A stretch of DNA of 64,000 nucleotides, taken from assembly GCA_942159475.1 (NCBI GenBank), contig OW804096.1:106490194-106554193 (forward strand). Direction: 5' to 3'. Each line of letters opens with the position of its first letter. Position 1 is the first letter of the stretch. Origin of the DNA: Sthenelais limicola. Its lineage: Eukaryota; Annelida; Polychaeta; Phyllodocida; Sigalionidae. The notes below the pieces were generated by a model that was not told the DNA's origin, searched no databases, and saw only the letters and a list, made by a program, of their open reading frames with translations. The position numbers and the translations under genes were made by a program. Shown here piece by piece: positions 13,656 through 24,844 of the stretch.

Positions 13656-16387
13656 CACACATCACCGCCGCCACTCCCACGTCCTCCATTAATGGAACTC
13701 TTCTTATGAATGGGATTTAATATGATATTGTTATCTGTATGTAACTATTGGAGGAATGTGCCAGTGGTCTGAATTGTCTGCCTTGCTATACTCTTCTTCA
13801 CATGGACAAAGCTCCTGTGCAAACATTCCACATGAACGCTTATAGTTGTATTGTGTGTCTGTTGGTATTTCCTTAGTGTGGATCTCCAGTAGGCAATGCG
13901 CGTTGTATTTATTGAATGGTGGCGTGTCTTGCGTGTCATAGGCTTCTGCGGAACCGTGAAGAAGGGCAAAATTCCATATAATTGTGTGATAAATTCGTTT
14001 TACGTTCCTTTCGAGCGCTATCAATTTTTCCAATTTTCCCTTAAAAATGGGTTGTCGCTTGCTCAAAAGAAGTCGCGATGATTCTTTCCTCACCATGTAC
14101 GGCCTTAAGTAATAATAATTTAAAAAAAATGAATACCCTCAAATGGGTCATGGCAATGTGGCGAATCTATAAATCATGATACATACAAGTTATAGAAATT
14201 GCGTGAGGCAACATCTAATTAGAGGTACGCTCCTGGAGTAATATGACATCTCCCATGTTCTCACTTATGTCATACATGTTTATGTCTAATGTAGACTATA
14301 TCGAACATGACACAATAAGGACCTCACGTGTGTTAGCGTCCAAACCTTACCACATGCCAACCCCGAGATCCAATTGGATCGTCTCTCCTATACGTTATCT
14401 TTTTTGTCATATTTTGAAACTATCTTTCGACGAAGAGGTCTGATATGCTCTTGGGCTTGCACTCTCACCGATGATTTGGCCACCATAAAATATCCCTCTA
14501 ATCATAGTTTATATTTATGCTGTTGATAGATTTTTATTTATATTTCTCGGGCGTGCACTTGGCTGGGGTCGGGTCATGTCAAACATGGCCAATTTAAACA
14601 CTTAACCTATGTGTTGCCAGCCTATCCCTGACTTGGTTCGGTGTTGGGTTAAGAGTTGGTCATCCCCATGGACGGTGTAAGATGGCTGAACTGACCTAAG
14701 GAAATAGTTTGTGCTGTACCAAAACTAGCTAACGGTAAGAGTACGTACCGTATATACTGTCTAATAGATTATAAGGCCTAGGGATGGTGTTACGCCTCCA
14801 GTAGCTTCCAGCTTTCGACCACTCCAAGCACTACATGTTGTACCATATAACTTGATGCTGGAGTGGACTCATGCAAATACGCCCCCTCCTCCCCCAAACA
14901 ATATATTTTAAACATTAATTTATACACATAATGGGCCAGAAGTAGAAATATTTCGATAGTTCTGTTAAATTCTGTAAAAAATAATTTTGTCATCAGACAT
15001 TGGTGTCTGACGTGTGTGATTAATTAGATATCAAAATGTGAACATTTGATAGCCCCTCATGGTTCTTGTCAAGGCGGAAGTACTGTAGTTCTGAAAGTGG
15101 CATCTTGATCCTCGTCCCCATCATCTTAAAAGTAACCCTATTCGGCTTTCCAGCAATAACACGCCAGTCTTAAAGCCTCCAGTAGAACACTGCCAACTCC
15201 TGGACATAGTTTGAGTTCTCAAGAAGATTGAGAGCTGAAATCTGGCCAGTTCCCTCCGTGGATTACTTTGTATTGGATGGCACGAGCGATACCTCCCCAA
15301 CAATAACACATCCCTGCCTCCCGGAACCCCACTGGCTGATCGTGTTCATTTCTAGTATATCCCTTTCCACCACCTAGAATTCCAGACCTATGCTGTGCCA
15401 TGGCAAATTTGTCTCCGGAGAAAAATGTGAAATCCAGAGTAGATAAGACTTGGTGGGAAATAATTATATGCGATATAGTTTCTGCCAGTTGCCATGTTGC
15501 TGATTGCAGAGCAATTAATTAATCAATTAAACGATTAATCCTCGGAACCCAGCACTGGTCCTAATGATCAAGTCCATGTAACGATCCGGCTGATTGAGTC
15601 CGATCTTATGGAATTTGTTCAGTAATAGAAATGGCAGTCTTCAGGTAATGGCCTGTCAAATCTAATTATCGCCCATAATTGCTTTGCGTTCGTATGACTA
15701 CGAATTCCAAATATGGAGTTAAGGAAGCAGAAACAAAAGGAAGGTTAGGTTAGTTGGTTATAAATCATTTTCTGACCCGAACCCTTGAATATTTTGATTC
15801 ACGGTTGATTATTGGTGTTAATTAAACCATTCCTATGGATGTCAGTGCCTTCTTGGAGTAGAGGCAGATAGCTAATGGGTGTCAGGTAGGCTTAGCATGG
15901 CCCTACTCAAGCAAAAACATCAATACTGGATGAGGTCCAAGTCTATAGCTCCACTCTACCATCTCTTTTCACACTGGCTATCAATTACATTTTCATGGCC
16001 TCCCTTTTCGTTTCCCTTTAAACACCCATTATTCAACTTGTCGCACATTTGATCGAGCGTGTCAGGGAGAAAAGGAGGAGACTTTGGTTCTCTAACAAGT
16101 GGTAGGTAAATTTACAGTCAGGGGCCAGCTCAATCGAGATTGATGGGGTTTCCTTTTACTATAAAGGCAGCAGTATACCGAAAGGAATTGCGCAATGTTA
16201 TCCAAATAATATTTCAAGTATGTTTCAGTGTTGATTTCACAGTAGCTTGAAAATTAAAAAAAAAATAGCCTTTTTACATTGTAACTTCTACGCTCCTTTG
16301 AATCACATGTTTTACCGAATCAAAATATTAAATGATTTTGTAAACTATCGAATGTATAATCTGTCATCTGAAACAGCATATTGTCTC

Positions 16388-16414
16388 TGATGCCTGATGC
16401 CTGATGCCTGATGG
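16388..16414 (+). repeat. TGATGCC heptamer tandem repeat
   Basis: Three full copies and one partial copy of TGATGCC in otherwise unremarkable AT-rich DNA. Confidence 0.85.
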
Positions 16415-17663
16415 TGAATCTAACATTACATTTCTTTTTGCCTCAAGTACTATTTTACTGCATTAATATTGTTATGAGTTTTTACCCTATCAGGTGTATT
16501 AATTCGCAGTAAATTATCACCACTACTATTTTTTAAACCTTGGTTGGCTACTATTTTCCCAATTGGTTTGATAATTCATAACATAGGCGTTGCCCCTGTT
16601 GTTATACTGTTTCACCGAGTCGTCAATCATTCACTACCTTTCATAAAGAAAAGCTACTCTGCCGGAAACAGAAATGGCTATTACTTGAGCTGATGAGTCA
16701 GTGCCATCCCAGCTTTCCGCTGTATTATTTCCATAATGTTATTCCCCCTCATACTGCGATGCGAACAGGGGTGGAGAATATTTGCCCATTGTTACAGACT
16801 AGATCATATCCATACGAAAATCGTCAGTTTTTCCGAACTTCTGATAACCAGGATATCTGCTCTAGTAATGATAAAAATCTGAGACTTCAATCATTCCAGC
16901 TGGTGGTGTTATAATTAATCTAGAAATATGGGCTGCTTTAATTCTCCCCCTGAAATATGCCCTTCCTTAGTTCCATCAGTAAATTCATAGCCCGTATCGG
17001 TCAATTGTTTCCAAATCGTTGTCTTTTCAGGGTACATTCTTATCATATATTGTAGCATCTGTCTATGTAGCTCTATATATTTGACTGATCTCATGAGTGG
17101 CCTTTGAATAAACCCTGTCATTCCTGTAATACTTCACTCGTGTGTGGGTGTCTCTGGTATGCTCCATATTGCTTTGTAGGACACCCAGGTAACTCCTGCT
17201 CTAACCTAGATGCGGGCCCCATCTCCTATATTGTGTATAATATATTCCGCCAAAATGCTCCCGTATGAAATATCAATATGCAACAATGCATATTCTATGG
17301 ACATGGTGTATTCCTACATTATTAGTTTTGCGCAATCGGCTATGGACACCAAAGCATGGTGTGATGTACTGCAAATTACTCACATTCTACCCTTGCCACT
17401 TATTTAGATAATTTCGCGGTGTTCTATTAGGTCTGTTTTGGCTTTGGGAATATCATCTACGTATCATATCATATTCTGTTTATGGAAGAATCATGAATAC
17501 GAACGGCGATAAGTGCTACGTAAGTAACTTTTATGATCAATCACTATTTTACGCCTATTGTTTATAACTTGGAATCATAACCTCATCGAAATATTGAATC
17601 AAAAGGCTGTGAGGGAGGCCAAATCATTTCTGACTCCCAATTTTAGCGATACGTACTAATTTG

Positions 17664-17823
17664 TTCTGTCTCTTTCTTTCTCTCTGTGTCTCTCTATCAT
17701 CTATTTCCCCCCCTCCCTCTCCCCCCCCCCCCTCCCTCTCCCCCCCTCTCTCTCTCTCCCTCTCCCCCCCCCTTCTCTCTCTGTCTCTCTCTCTCTCTTC
17801 CATCTCTCTCTCTCTCTCTTCCA
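17664..17823 (+). repeat. Long polypyrimidine (CT/C)n low-complexity tract
   Basis: About 160 bases almost purely C and T on the + strand, with runs of up to 12 C and many CTCTCT units. Open frames reading Ser/Leu/Pro (or Arg/Glu on the minus strand) here are artefacts of the repeat. It can form triplex (H-) DNA. Confidence 0.92.
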
Positions 17824-20800
17824 TTATTCTTTCGATATTATTATGCATTGTTTCCGGGTGCAAGATTGCATCGTCCCCTTACTACTTATCATAAGCTTAT
17901 AAAACATATCCTCTCAAATAGCTCAGTTGTAGCAATGAAAGTGTTGGTTGGGGGAGCATGTAGAGTTGCATACTTGGGCTGATGTTACGCTCCGGTGACT
18001 AGATGCTTTCCATCGTGCTGTTGATGGTTCCTGCGTCCGGACCGTGATGCTTGACGGGCGCCCGACAGTTTTGTTCTCCCTCAAGTCATTGATGTTGCTG
18101 TCACGCAAGGAGAAAATAAATCAGTCTTAATCCGAAACATTTCATATAACTACGCTTTGAACATGGATACCCGATGAACTCCGCATCGGGCGTTAACTGC
18201 AATATTAATATCCATCCTCCTCGCTATTAGAATGAGTGATGAGAAGAAAAATCTGCTTTCTAACCGCAAGCTCTTTCATCCGTGCATTGACACACTTTTT
18301 GCCTTCGCATGGAAATGATAAATTATCTCAAGCCCTGTTAGAAATCTCTCAATGAAAGATAATTTGTTTGCTTCTGGCATCAGTATTGATTTTCCTTGGG
18401 AACCCTTAGGTAAAATCCTCCCGTAAAAAGGTTAGCCACTGATTTCCCAGGCATGGTTAGGGAGTTTCTTGTAATTGGTGTCATCTATACCACCTGATGT
18501 CAAATGCCTTTCACGGTTCAATCGTTCAGGTCAGAATTTAAGGTATTCATTTATAAATTGTGTCCTTCTCTTCTGCTTCACTCGTAACCTTATTTAGGGT
18601 TGGTAACCTCGCATCATGGGTGGCTTCCATAAAATGAAACTATTTCAAAGTTCTTTCTCACCCTTCGTATGCTTGAAGAGACAGACATATATAATTGGTT
18701 GAAATTGTCTTCTTTGCCTTCATAAGAACATAAAGAGAAGTTCAATAAAGAGGATCAATAAGAGTCTTTAAGAAATGATTTGCATTTGAAGGACCTCTTG
18801 TTCCTCACACTTCCGTATTCAAATACTACTTATTCGCATGGTTAACATGTGAGTATCAATCTTTCGGGTCTTTAGAAGCTACATTTTATACAAAGCCATT
18901 CTTTCTTGGGGCTATGGTAACTACCTTTAAGGATATATTATAAGATAGGAGGCTACATAGACTGTCTTAAGTACTGGCGACCAGTTTCTTTGTAACCATT
19001 GTAATTTAACTTCAAACTCTCGAGATCCAAGTCCTGATGTTAGCACCCTATCTGGGCGTGAAGTACCATTAGAGGCTTGGCGCGGCAAATTAAGACAGGA
19101 TCTCGTGTGAGGCAATGGTATGTGAACCCTTGTTCTGGTTTGCTTTGGCGACCACACGGCTTGACCTTTAACATCGATGTGAAAGATACTTTCTGTATCC
19201 ACCAGACCGTGTCCTGACAACAGATTCCCTTAAAGGCTTCTATTCTGCCTAGCTCAGAACATTGTTTCTCTAAGTTATGTGTACCGGTATATACGTTTTC
19301 ATAGAAACATTTTGTTCTGTGTTGTTCACCAATTGGAATATTTGGATCTGGTCTTTCGAGATCTTTGGCTCCGGATAAAGATCCATTTCCCGATCCAATA
19401 CCAGTGATAGGAATGATAAATTGGAAGGAAAGTTTTATCATTCCTCAGTCATCATTAATCCATGCAGGAGACATCCTGATCAGGGATCGTGGGTTCTAAA
19501 TTGTCGCCGAGGTGAAGTACCCCATGGCTGTGATGGTATTGATGCGTTTTGAGTGACCCAGCTCAATATATCAAGTTACCATATTGACTTTGCGGAATAG
19601 AGGAGCTCGGCGCAAATCAGATTGGCGATAAATACACAAGGAAACTCGCTTGGCGGATGGGATGAGTTTGAGCGTTAAGTTTGTGATAAAAAGTTATGAA
19701 TGTCTGTTCAGAGGTGACGTTTTGAGTGAATGGATTGAAGCCAGTTTCAACTATTATCTTACTCTTCAGACTAAGTATATGCAGCAGGGAGCTTCAAGCT
19801 ATTCATGTGCTTATGTCTAAGACGTTGGGAGCCATGGTATAATCTCCTACGTGCTTGGATCTTTGCCTCTGATGGTCCATTTATTAGACATGGTATTGAT
19901 AAAGGGGAATCACTGGAGCTGAGCCCTTTCACAAAGCTAGCATGAAATCACGTTTTAAATGATAAAAAAGAAATTAACCAGTTCCTGAAATACGGACCAA
20001 GTTTAATCCCGACAGAAGTTTTAGTTTTTAGTCTGCATTGCGTGGCGTTGATAAACATTGGTTTGATGGAGAAGCAACACTGGTGTTAACATGATGGCTG
20101 TTTCCTGTGCTAGTATTTCAGATCACTTGGTAACTATTCACTGATCATAGGCATCCTCTGATGGTATGAATCACATTGTATGGTACAGGGACATGACACT
20201 TAACTAGCATTAGTTCAGCCATGGGTCGGGGCCATATGTCACTGTCCTGTCAAATACAGTGCTAAGATATGGCAAGGAAAAATGTACGAGTGTTTTAGTA
20301 TTATGTGTATTTTTTCAATCCAGGGTATAGAAATGCTCTATTCATAGAGAATCACTAAACTCCTTAGTGAATGCCGGGTGGGGTTGTTACAACTTTTGTA
20401 ACTGCTAGAAACCGTGTTGTAATGTGTGAGACATGAGGCAATTTAGTGTCTGTTTGGGACAGGTGGACGTATTCACACGTGGAATTCGCCCCATTCTCAT
20501 CTCAGTGCATTCCAGCAAAAATATGCCTTGTTGTGGTAGTTTTTTTTGTCACTTATTTATCTCTGTAGTGATGGGCTCTGTATTCTGTTGTTATCGCACA
20601 TATTCTTAACAACGAAGCCCATGTGTACATTGGCAAGGAAATATACTGTCACAAGATGATTCCTATTTCTGATGATAAGTTTTTTTTCAAGGGACTGCCT
20701 AACATCATTTGTCAAATAGAATACAAATTAACATCTCTAAAAAATATTCCAGCATTACAAACAATATTTTATAGATTCATGCAGAAAAACATGGATGGTT

Positions 20801-21473
20801 TATTGTGTCTGTTTGTATGGGCCATTATTACGGTTTGTTTTTTAAATTTGCATATCCCCATATGAATATGAATTTTATTGTTATAGCATGGAGCTTAAAA
20901 CTAAAGTGAAATGTCATTAGCCCCAGTGCATCGTCCATAGTGTATGTAAGAATTTTTTTGGTGGTAAACCGTTGACCAGATTTTTCGGTGCTTCCCCCAA
21001 ATTATTGGGATTGGCCGGAGAGTTGGCTAAAATATGTTATGCGTGGATGGTCGGACAATAACTATAGGATGATAGCCAGGGGGTAAACGTGTCAACATAC
21101 AAAATGATCCCAGAGTCAACACTTTGATGATCAGTGACCCCAAAATGTGAGATTAATGCGGGATTAATAGTGCATAAGGGTCTGACTAGGCATGGCGGAT
21201 GAGGGAATTCCTGAAGCGGGGATAGCTATATTTGGATGTAAATGTCCCTTGTTTACATTTATCTGTCTTGTCTGACCACATTATCTCTGATGCTGAGCAT
21301 TTTATCTATTATTTCTATTCTAGTCAATTAAATGTCACTGTTTCGCTATGAATACCGTATATCACTATCAATTTCATGATAGCATATTGTCTTTTTCAAG
21401 GTTTTGTGTCATTTTGTAAAAAGCTGGCATATATTGATATACTTTCAATATGCTCCTCTCCTTATACTTGCAG

Positions 21474-21625
21474 ATTAACCCGAACAGTAAGGCCTATAAC
21501 GAGGGGATTCAGGTTGGGGATTACGTGGACAGGATTAACGGTGACCCTACCCATGGTCTTATGCACAATGAAGCTCTGCAACTCATACGGAATGCTTCGG
21601 ATAAACTAGAACTAGAACTAAGAAG
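21474..21625 (+). CDS. PDZ domain exon (C-terminal half of domain)
   Basis: The exon is bounded by a CTTATACTTGCAG acceptor and an AGAAG|GTAGGA donor. It enters in phase 0 and leaves after two bases of a codon. It encodes about 50 residues starting INPNSKAYNEGIQVGDYVDR, followed by INGDPTHG, then a helix-like MHNEALQLIRNAS, ending LELELRR. The SKA...G...GD.V..ING core, the following ExxxLI helix and the final Leu-rich strand are the second half of a PDZ fold. The pattern resembles synaptopodin-2 and PDZ-LIM (Zasp/PDLIM) PDZ domains, where I recall an exon break at the same place. The carboxylate-binding GF loop must lie in an earlier exon; I searched for a WGFR-like exon between 1 and 21473 and found none. 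The assignment to PDZ is firm; the exact subfamily is inferred. Confidence 0.9.
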
Positions 21626-21640
21626 GTAGGATTCATTTAT

Positions 21641-21658
21641 ATACATATATATATATAT
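21641..21658 (+). repeat. (AT)n microsatellite just after the PDZ exon
   Basis: An ATACATATATATATATAT run 16 bases downstream of the PDZ exon donor. Confidence 0.85.
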
Positions 21659-22313
21659 TCATTTAATTTTTAATAACCTATGTATTTGTTGACATTTATA
21701 TTCATGTACATATATGTAAAGATAACGGAGTTTACTTTGGAGGGGAAAGATAATTGTATATACTAATTTCAAGACAGAATTTATTGTTAGAGGCAAAGTG
21801 GATGTGTTTGTACTGCACCAGAAGGAAAGCGAGCTGTCTATAAATGCTTGTGAATTTTTCCCAGTCTCTGCTCTGGTATATCAATTTGAGTGTTAGAAAA
21901 CTGTGCATGCTCAAAAGGCCTGCGGTGATTACCGGTGTCATATATACTTGTACATAACAAGGAGAGGGGACAGTAAGTAAAGAAACAGAAAAGCCTACCA
22001 TTTTTCATGTCGCTACTAAGTTATCTCCACCTCACTTCTTGCTTGGCTCCCGTTTGGTCCAGAAAGCAGGTGGCTGATAGGGGAAGGGGGTGGGGAAGGG
22101 GCTAAGGGAAGAAAAAGATGTGAGAACAAATATATAGCAAAATAGGAACAGAACAAGAAATGGTAGCTGGAAGGATAAGCTGGGGGATGTTGCGACAGTC
22201 CAGTGAATGGTTGATGGTCTAAAGTGCTGCCATTCTAGCAATAATGATAGGCCTGGAGCACACAATGTAATAGACGTGTGAGCTATACTAGCAGACATCC
22301 CCAAGAGGCAACA

Positions 22314-22341
22314 ATACATATATATATTATATATATATAGT
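22314..22341 (+). repeat. (AT)n microsatellite
   Basis: An interrupted TA repeat (CATATATATATTATATATAT) in intron 21626-28053. Confidence 0.85.
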
Positions 22342-24479
22342 CTCATCCCGCTAGTCTCTTTGCATCTCTTGACAAATCAATCACTCTGCCTAACGTTCTC
22401 ATGTATGACATCGAACAGGCCATACTTCTTAACATCGAATACCAGTTTGATAACATCCCGTTCTTTCCTGAGATGTGAATAGCTCTGTAGCTCAGTACAT
22501 GTATATCGGAAAACTGATTTTTATTATCTTATTTTGTAATATAGCTTTTTTGCATATACATTTATAAAGTAATACTATGCAATTATTAGTTTCATAGTTA
22601 AATATTTATACAAGATAATGGTAATATTGCATTCGTTCAGAGTGGGTCAATAGTCTCGGTGATTGTCCCAGACCCAGTTGTAAGAGCAGAAAGGTGGTAC
22701 TTATTGATCCTACTACGCAAGCATATCAGGCAAAAAACAATCAATACCTTTCAAAGCAAGCAATTGATGAAGTATTTTTTTAACCTAAAAGTCTCTCTCT
22801 TGATGCCAATTTAATTAAAATCAATGAATTAAAAATACTTTGTTATCACTCTAGTAAGACCTGTTGTTGCCTCAAACTTTTGATTAAAATCTCCACCCAC
22901 CATTTGCATTTTATAGCATAAATATGTGGGCGGTGCGAAACGTGCTCGGACTCCGATTGGGAAGTGTTACTTGGAGGTGTATTTTATCTCGTATTAGGGC
23001 AGCTTATATTCTTAGCTATTTACTGGGGGTGTATCTAAACTGAAGTTGTTCTTAGTTTTTGTTTCACGAGCGTAGCTGATTCTCTTTATCTCATCTAAAA
23101 TGTATGGAATATAATTTCTTTAGTTCAATCAATATTAACAGAAGTGAAGAGAATGGGGAAAGATATTACCTTCCATGAAACTACCGGTAAGAGAATTATG
23201 CATTGTGTCAAGACCGTGGGTATATTTCATGAGCCCTTAGTTGTAGACTCTCTTATCTTGCGTCATTTATAAGGAAGCAGATGATTGAACGAAGATGATA
23301 GGAGAACGATAGCATCCACCCATTCTCTAGGATGGCTTCATATAACCGAAACAACTGTACACTGAACTACATAATGAATGGGAGTTTATGTCTTGGAATT
23401 GGAAAATACTTAGGGAAAGAAAATAGGGAAGGACAATGGTTTTATTGATGGTGCAATAAGATTGTTTGACAGACATCGGTAGATATGGAACACGCTCCTG
23501 CTAGCCGAAATGGAAAGTTGAGGTCTTTGGGAGACTTGCAGGCACCTTCTCCGACGCCCTGCGAGGCTTGGTTTTGAGCACTGGGAATAGCCTTGCAGAC
23601 TCAAATATGTTTTTGTTCCATCGCCCAGGCGTTATGAAAACCAATACCGTGCCGCCGGGTCGAATTTCTGCTTGCATTTGTCCACGCGTAAGTGCTGCGA
23701 TTTCTGTATGGCAAAGTGGTAGTTCTTAGTAGAAGCAGAGTAGAAATTTTGCTAGCGCAGGGTGTCTCCTTGAGATTCAACTATTTGCATATTGTGTTGC
23801 CTTTCCCATCGCTGCATTAGATGCTCTTTCATCTAATTATTTTTCCAGGGCTTTATTTAGATTAATAATATCAAATTAACGAGATTAGAAGACAGTCTGC
23901 ACGCACCCTTTGTACTGATTTAGACGAATGATTAATTTAGCGATGGTTTAATCATAATGCATTTTATGGGACGTTAGAGCTGCTTTAATGAAGACAAATG
24001 TCGCCAATTATTTTTTCATCCTAGGCAGGGACAGTAGATATATTTTGTTGAGGAGACCGATTTCCTGCTGGCCAATGGGCAGGTGGTGATGGAGAGGGAC
24101 CTTATGTTTGCCTGAATGCGAGGCAGGAGGCCAAATGAGAAAAACTGTTTCAAGTCTCACCTCTCTATATATAGACTCATTATCTTACTTTGTGGTGATT
24201 TACTGACTCCAAGTACATGAGAAATTATGTCTCGTCCATCACGTTGCATATAACTATAGAATCAACTTTTATGAAGGGCCTTGTGAGGAACTGTTAGACG
24301 ATGGACTCTAATGTACTGTATTAAATCCGTAAATTGTCCTGTATAGCATTTTAGGTATGGTATTAATGGTTCATGGGTTTACAATTCAACAAGTGTTATC
24401 TTGTATAGCGGAGCATATCACTGTTTGAAATATGTCCTTAATTTGGATGTTCCTTGTCACTTCCTGGAGAACGCTTAGC

Positions 24480-24737
24480 TGCCATCCATCTTTGGGCGTC
24501 ACTCTGGAAGGGGACCAAGGGGAGGGGTGTTTGGCGTGGTGGCGGCGGTTGGGGTATATATGTCTATCCCGGTTGAATTAAGCTAGATGTCCTGAGGGAG
24601 ACCGCTGGTCGAGCGGAGGGGTCCGCGCTGTGGCGGGGCCTTGGGCACCTTTTTCCTATTTCATTTCGGGCATAAATCAACAGGCTTCTCCCCAGCCCTG
24701 CCAATTATGGATAGGTATTTTTCTGCTCCGTTGGTAG
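24480..24737 (+). promoter_or_regulatory. GC-rich, CpG-containing candidate internal promoter
   Basis: This block stands out from the surrounding AT-rich intron through runs such as GGTGGCGGCGGTTGGGG and GTCCGCGCTGTGGCGGGGCC. It lies directly upstream of the ATG and consensus donor at 24738-24845. The inference is a promoter and 5' UTR for a PDZ-less transcript. A conserved non-coding element is the alternative. Confidence 0.3.
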
Positions 24738-24844
24738 ATGGAGACTGATCGATTTTCCCCGGTGCTTGGTGGACTTTCCAATTACCCCTTGCGCCAAGAC
24801 GGCCGCCCTGTCTGGGCCTTCTATTCTGGCCTGTGCGCGACCGC
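24738..24844 (+). CDS. Candidate alternative first coding exon (PDZ-less isoform)
   Basis: An ATG with an in-frame TAG directly before it opens 35 codons and runs into a consensus GTAAGT donor at 24845. The reading starts METDRFSPVLGG and ends GLCAT plus two bases. The exit phase (two bases carried) is exactly what the exon at 28054 needs, so an isoform without the PDZ domain can be read through. The exon lies in a conspicuously GC-rich, CpG-containing stretch (about 24480-24860) within AT-rich intron, as expected for an internal promoter. No TATA box was assigned and the peptide has no recognisable domain. Short ATG-open-donor combinations also arise by chance (one at about 23635 has the wrong phase), so this is a candidate only. 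Confidence 0.4.

Larger units (their letters stand above)
4917..21473. other. Gene-poor upstream region (intergenic or long 5' intron)
   Basis: About 16.5 kb with simple repeats and no exon I can support. Since the PDZ exon at 21474 lacks its first half, part of this is probably the intron between the two PDZ exons. The longest frames are on the minus strand: 13731-14096 (121 codons) and 19040-19441 (133 codons, with an overlapping rival frame). They have no recognisable domain or splice pattern. A cluster of TAAT cores at 15514-15540 is the only regulatory-looking motif noted. Confidence 0.55.

Noticed and set aside
13731..14096. Minus-strand frame of 121 codons
   Set aside because: Overlapping rival frames on both strands and no recognisable motif.
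17624..17982. Frames rich in Ser/Leu/Pro and Arg/Glu
   Set aside because: Pure product of the CT low-complexity tract.
19040..19441. Minus-strand frame of 133 codons
   Set aside because: No domain, no signal peptide, no phase-compatible splice partners, and a second minus frame of 97 codons overlaps it. Length is within what chance allows for 64 kb in six frames.
22032..22346. Hydrophobic minus-strand frame of 104 codons
   Set aside because: Built from AT-microsatellite and T/C-rich sequence; no splice support.
23635..23688. ATG frame ending at a GTAAGT donor (MKTNTVPPGRI...)
   Set aside because: It exits in phase 0, which cannot join the next exon at 28054. It shows how easily short ATG-open-donor combinations occur.
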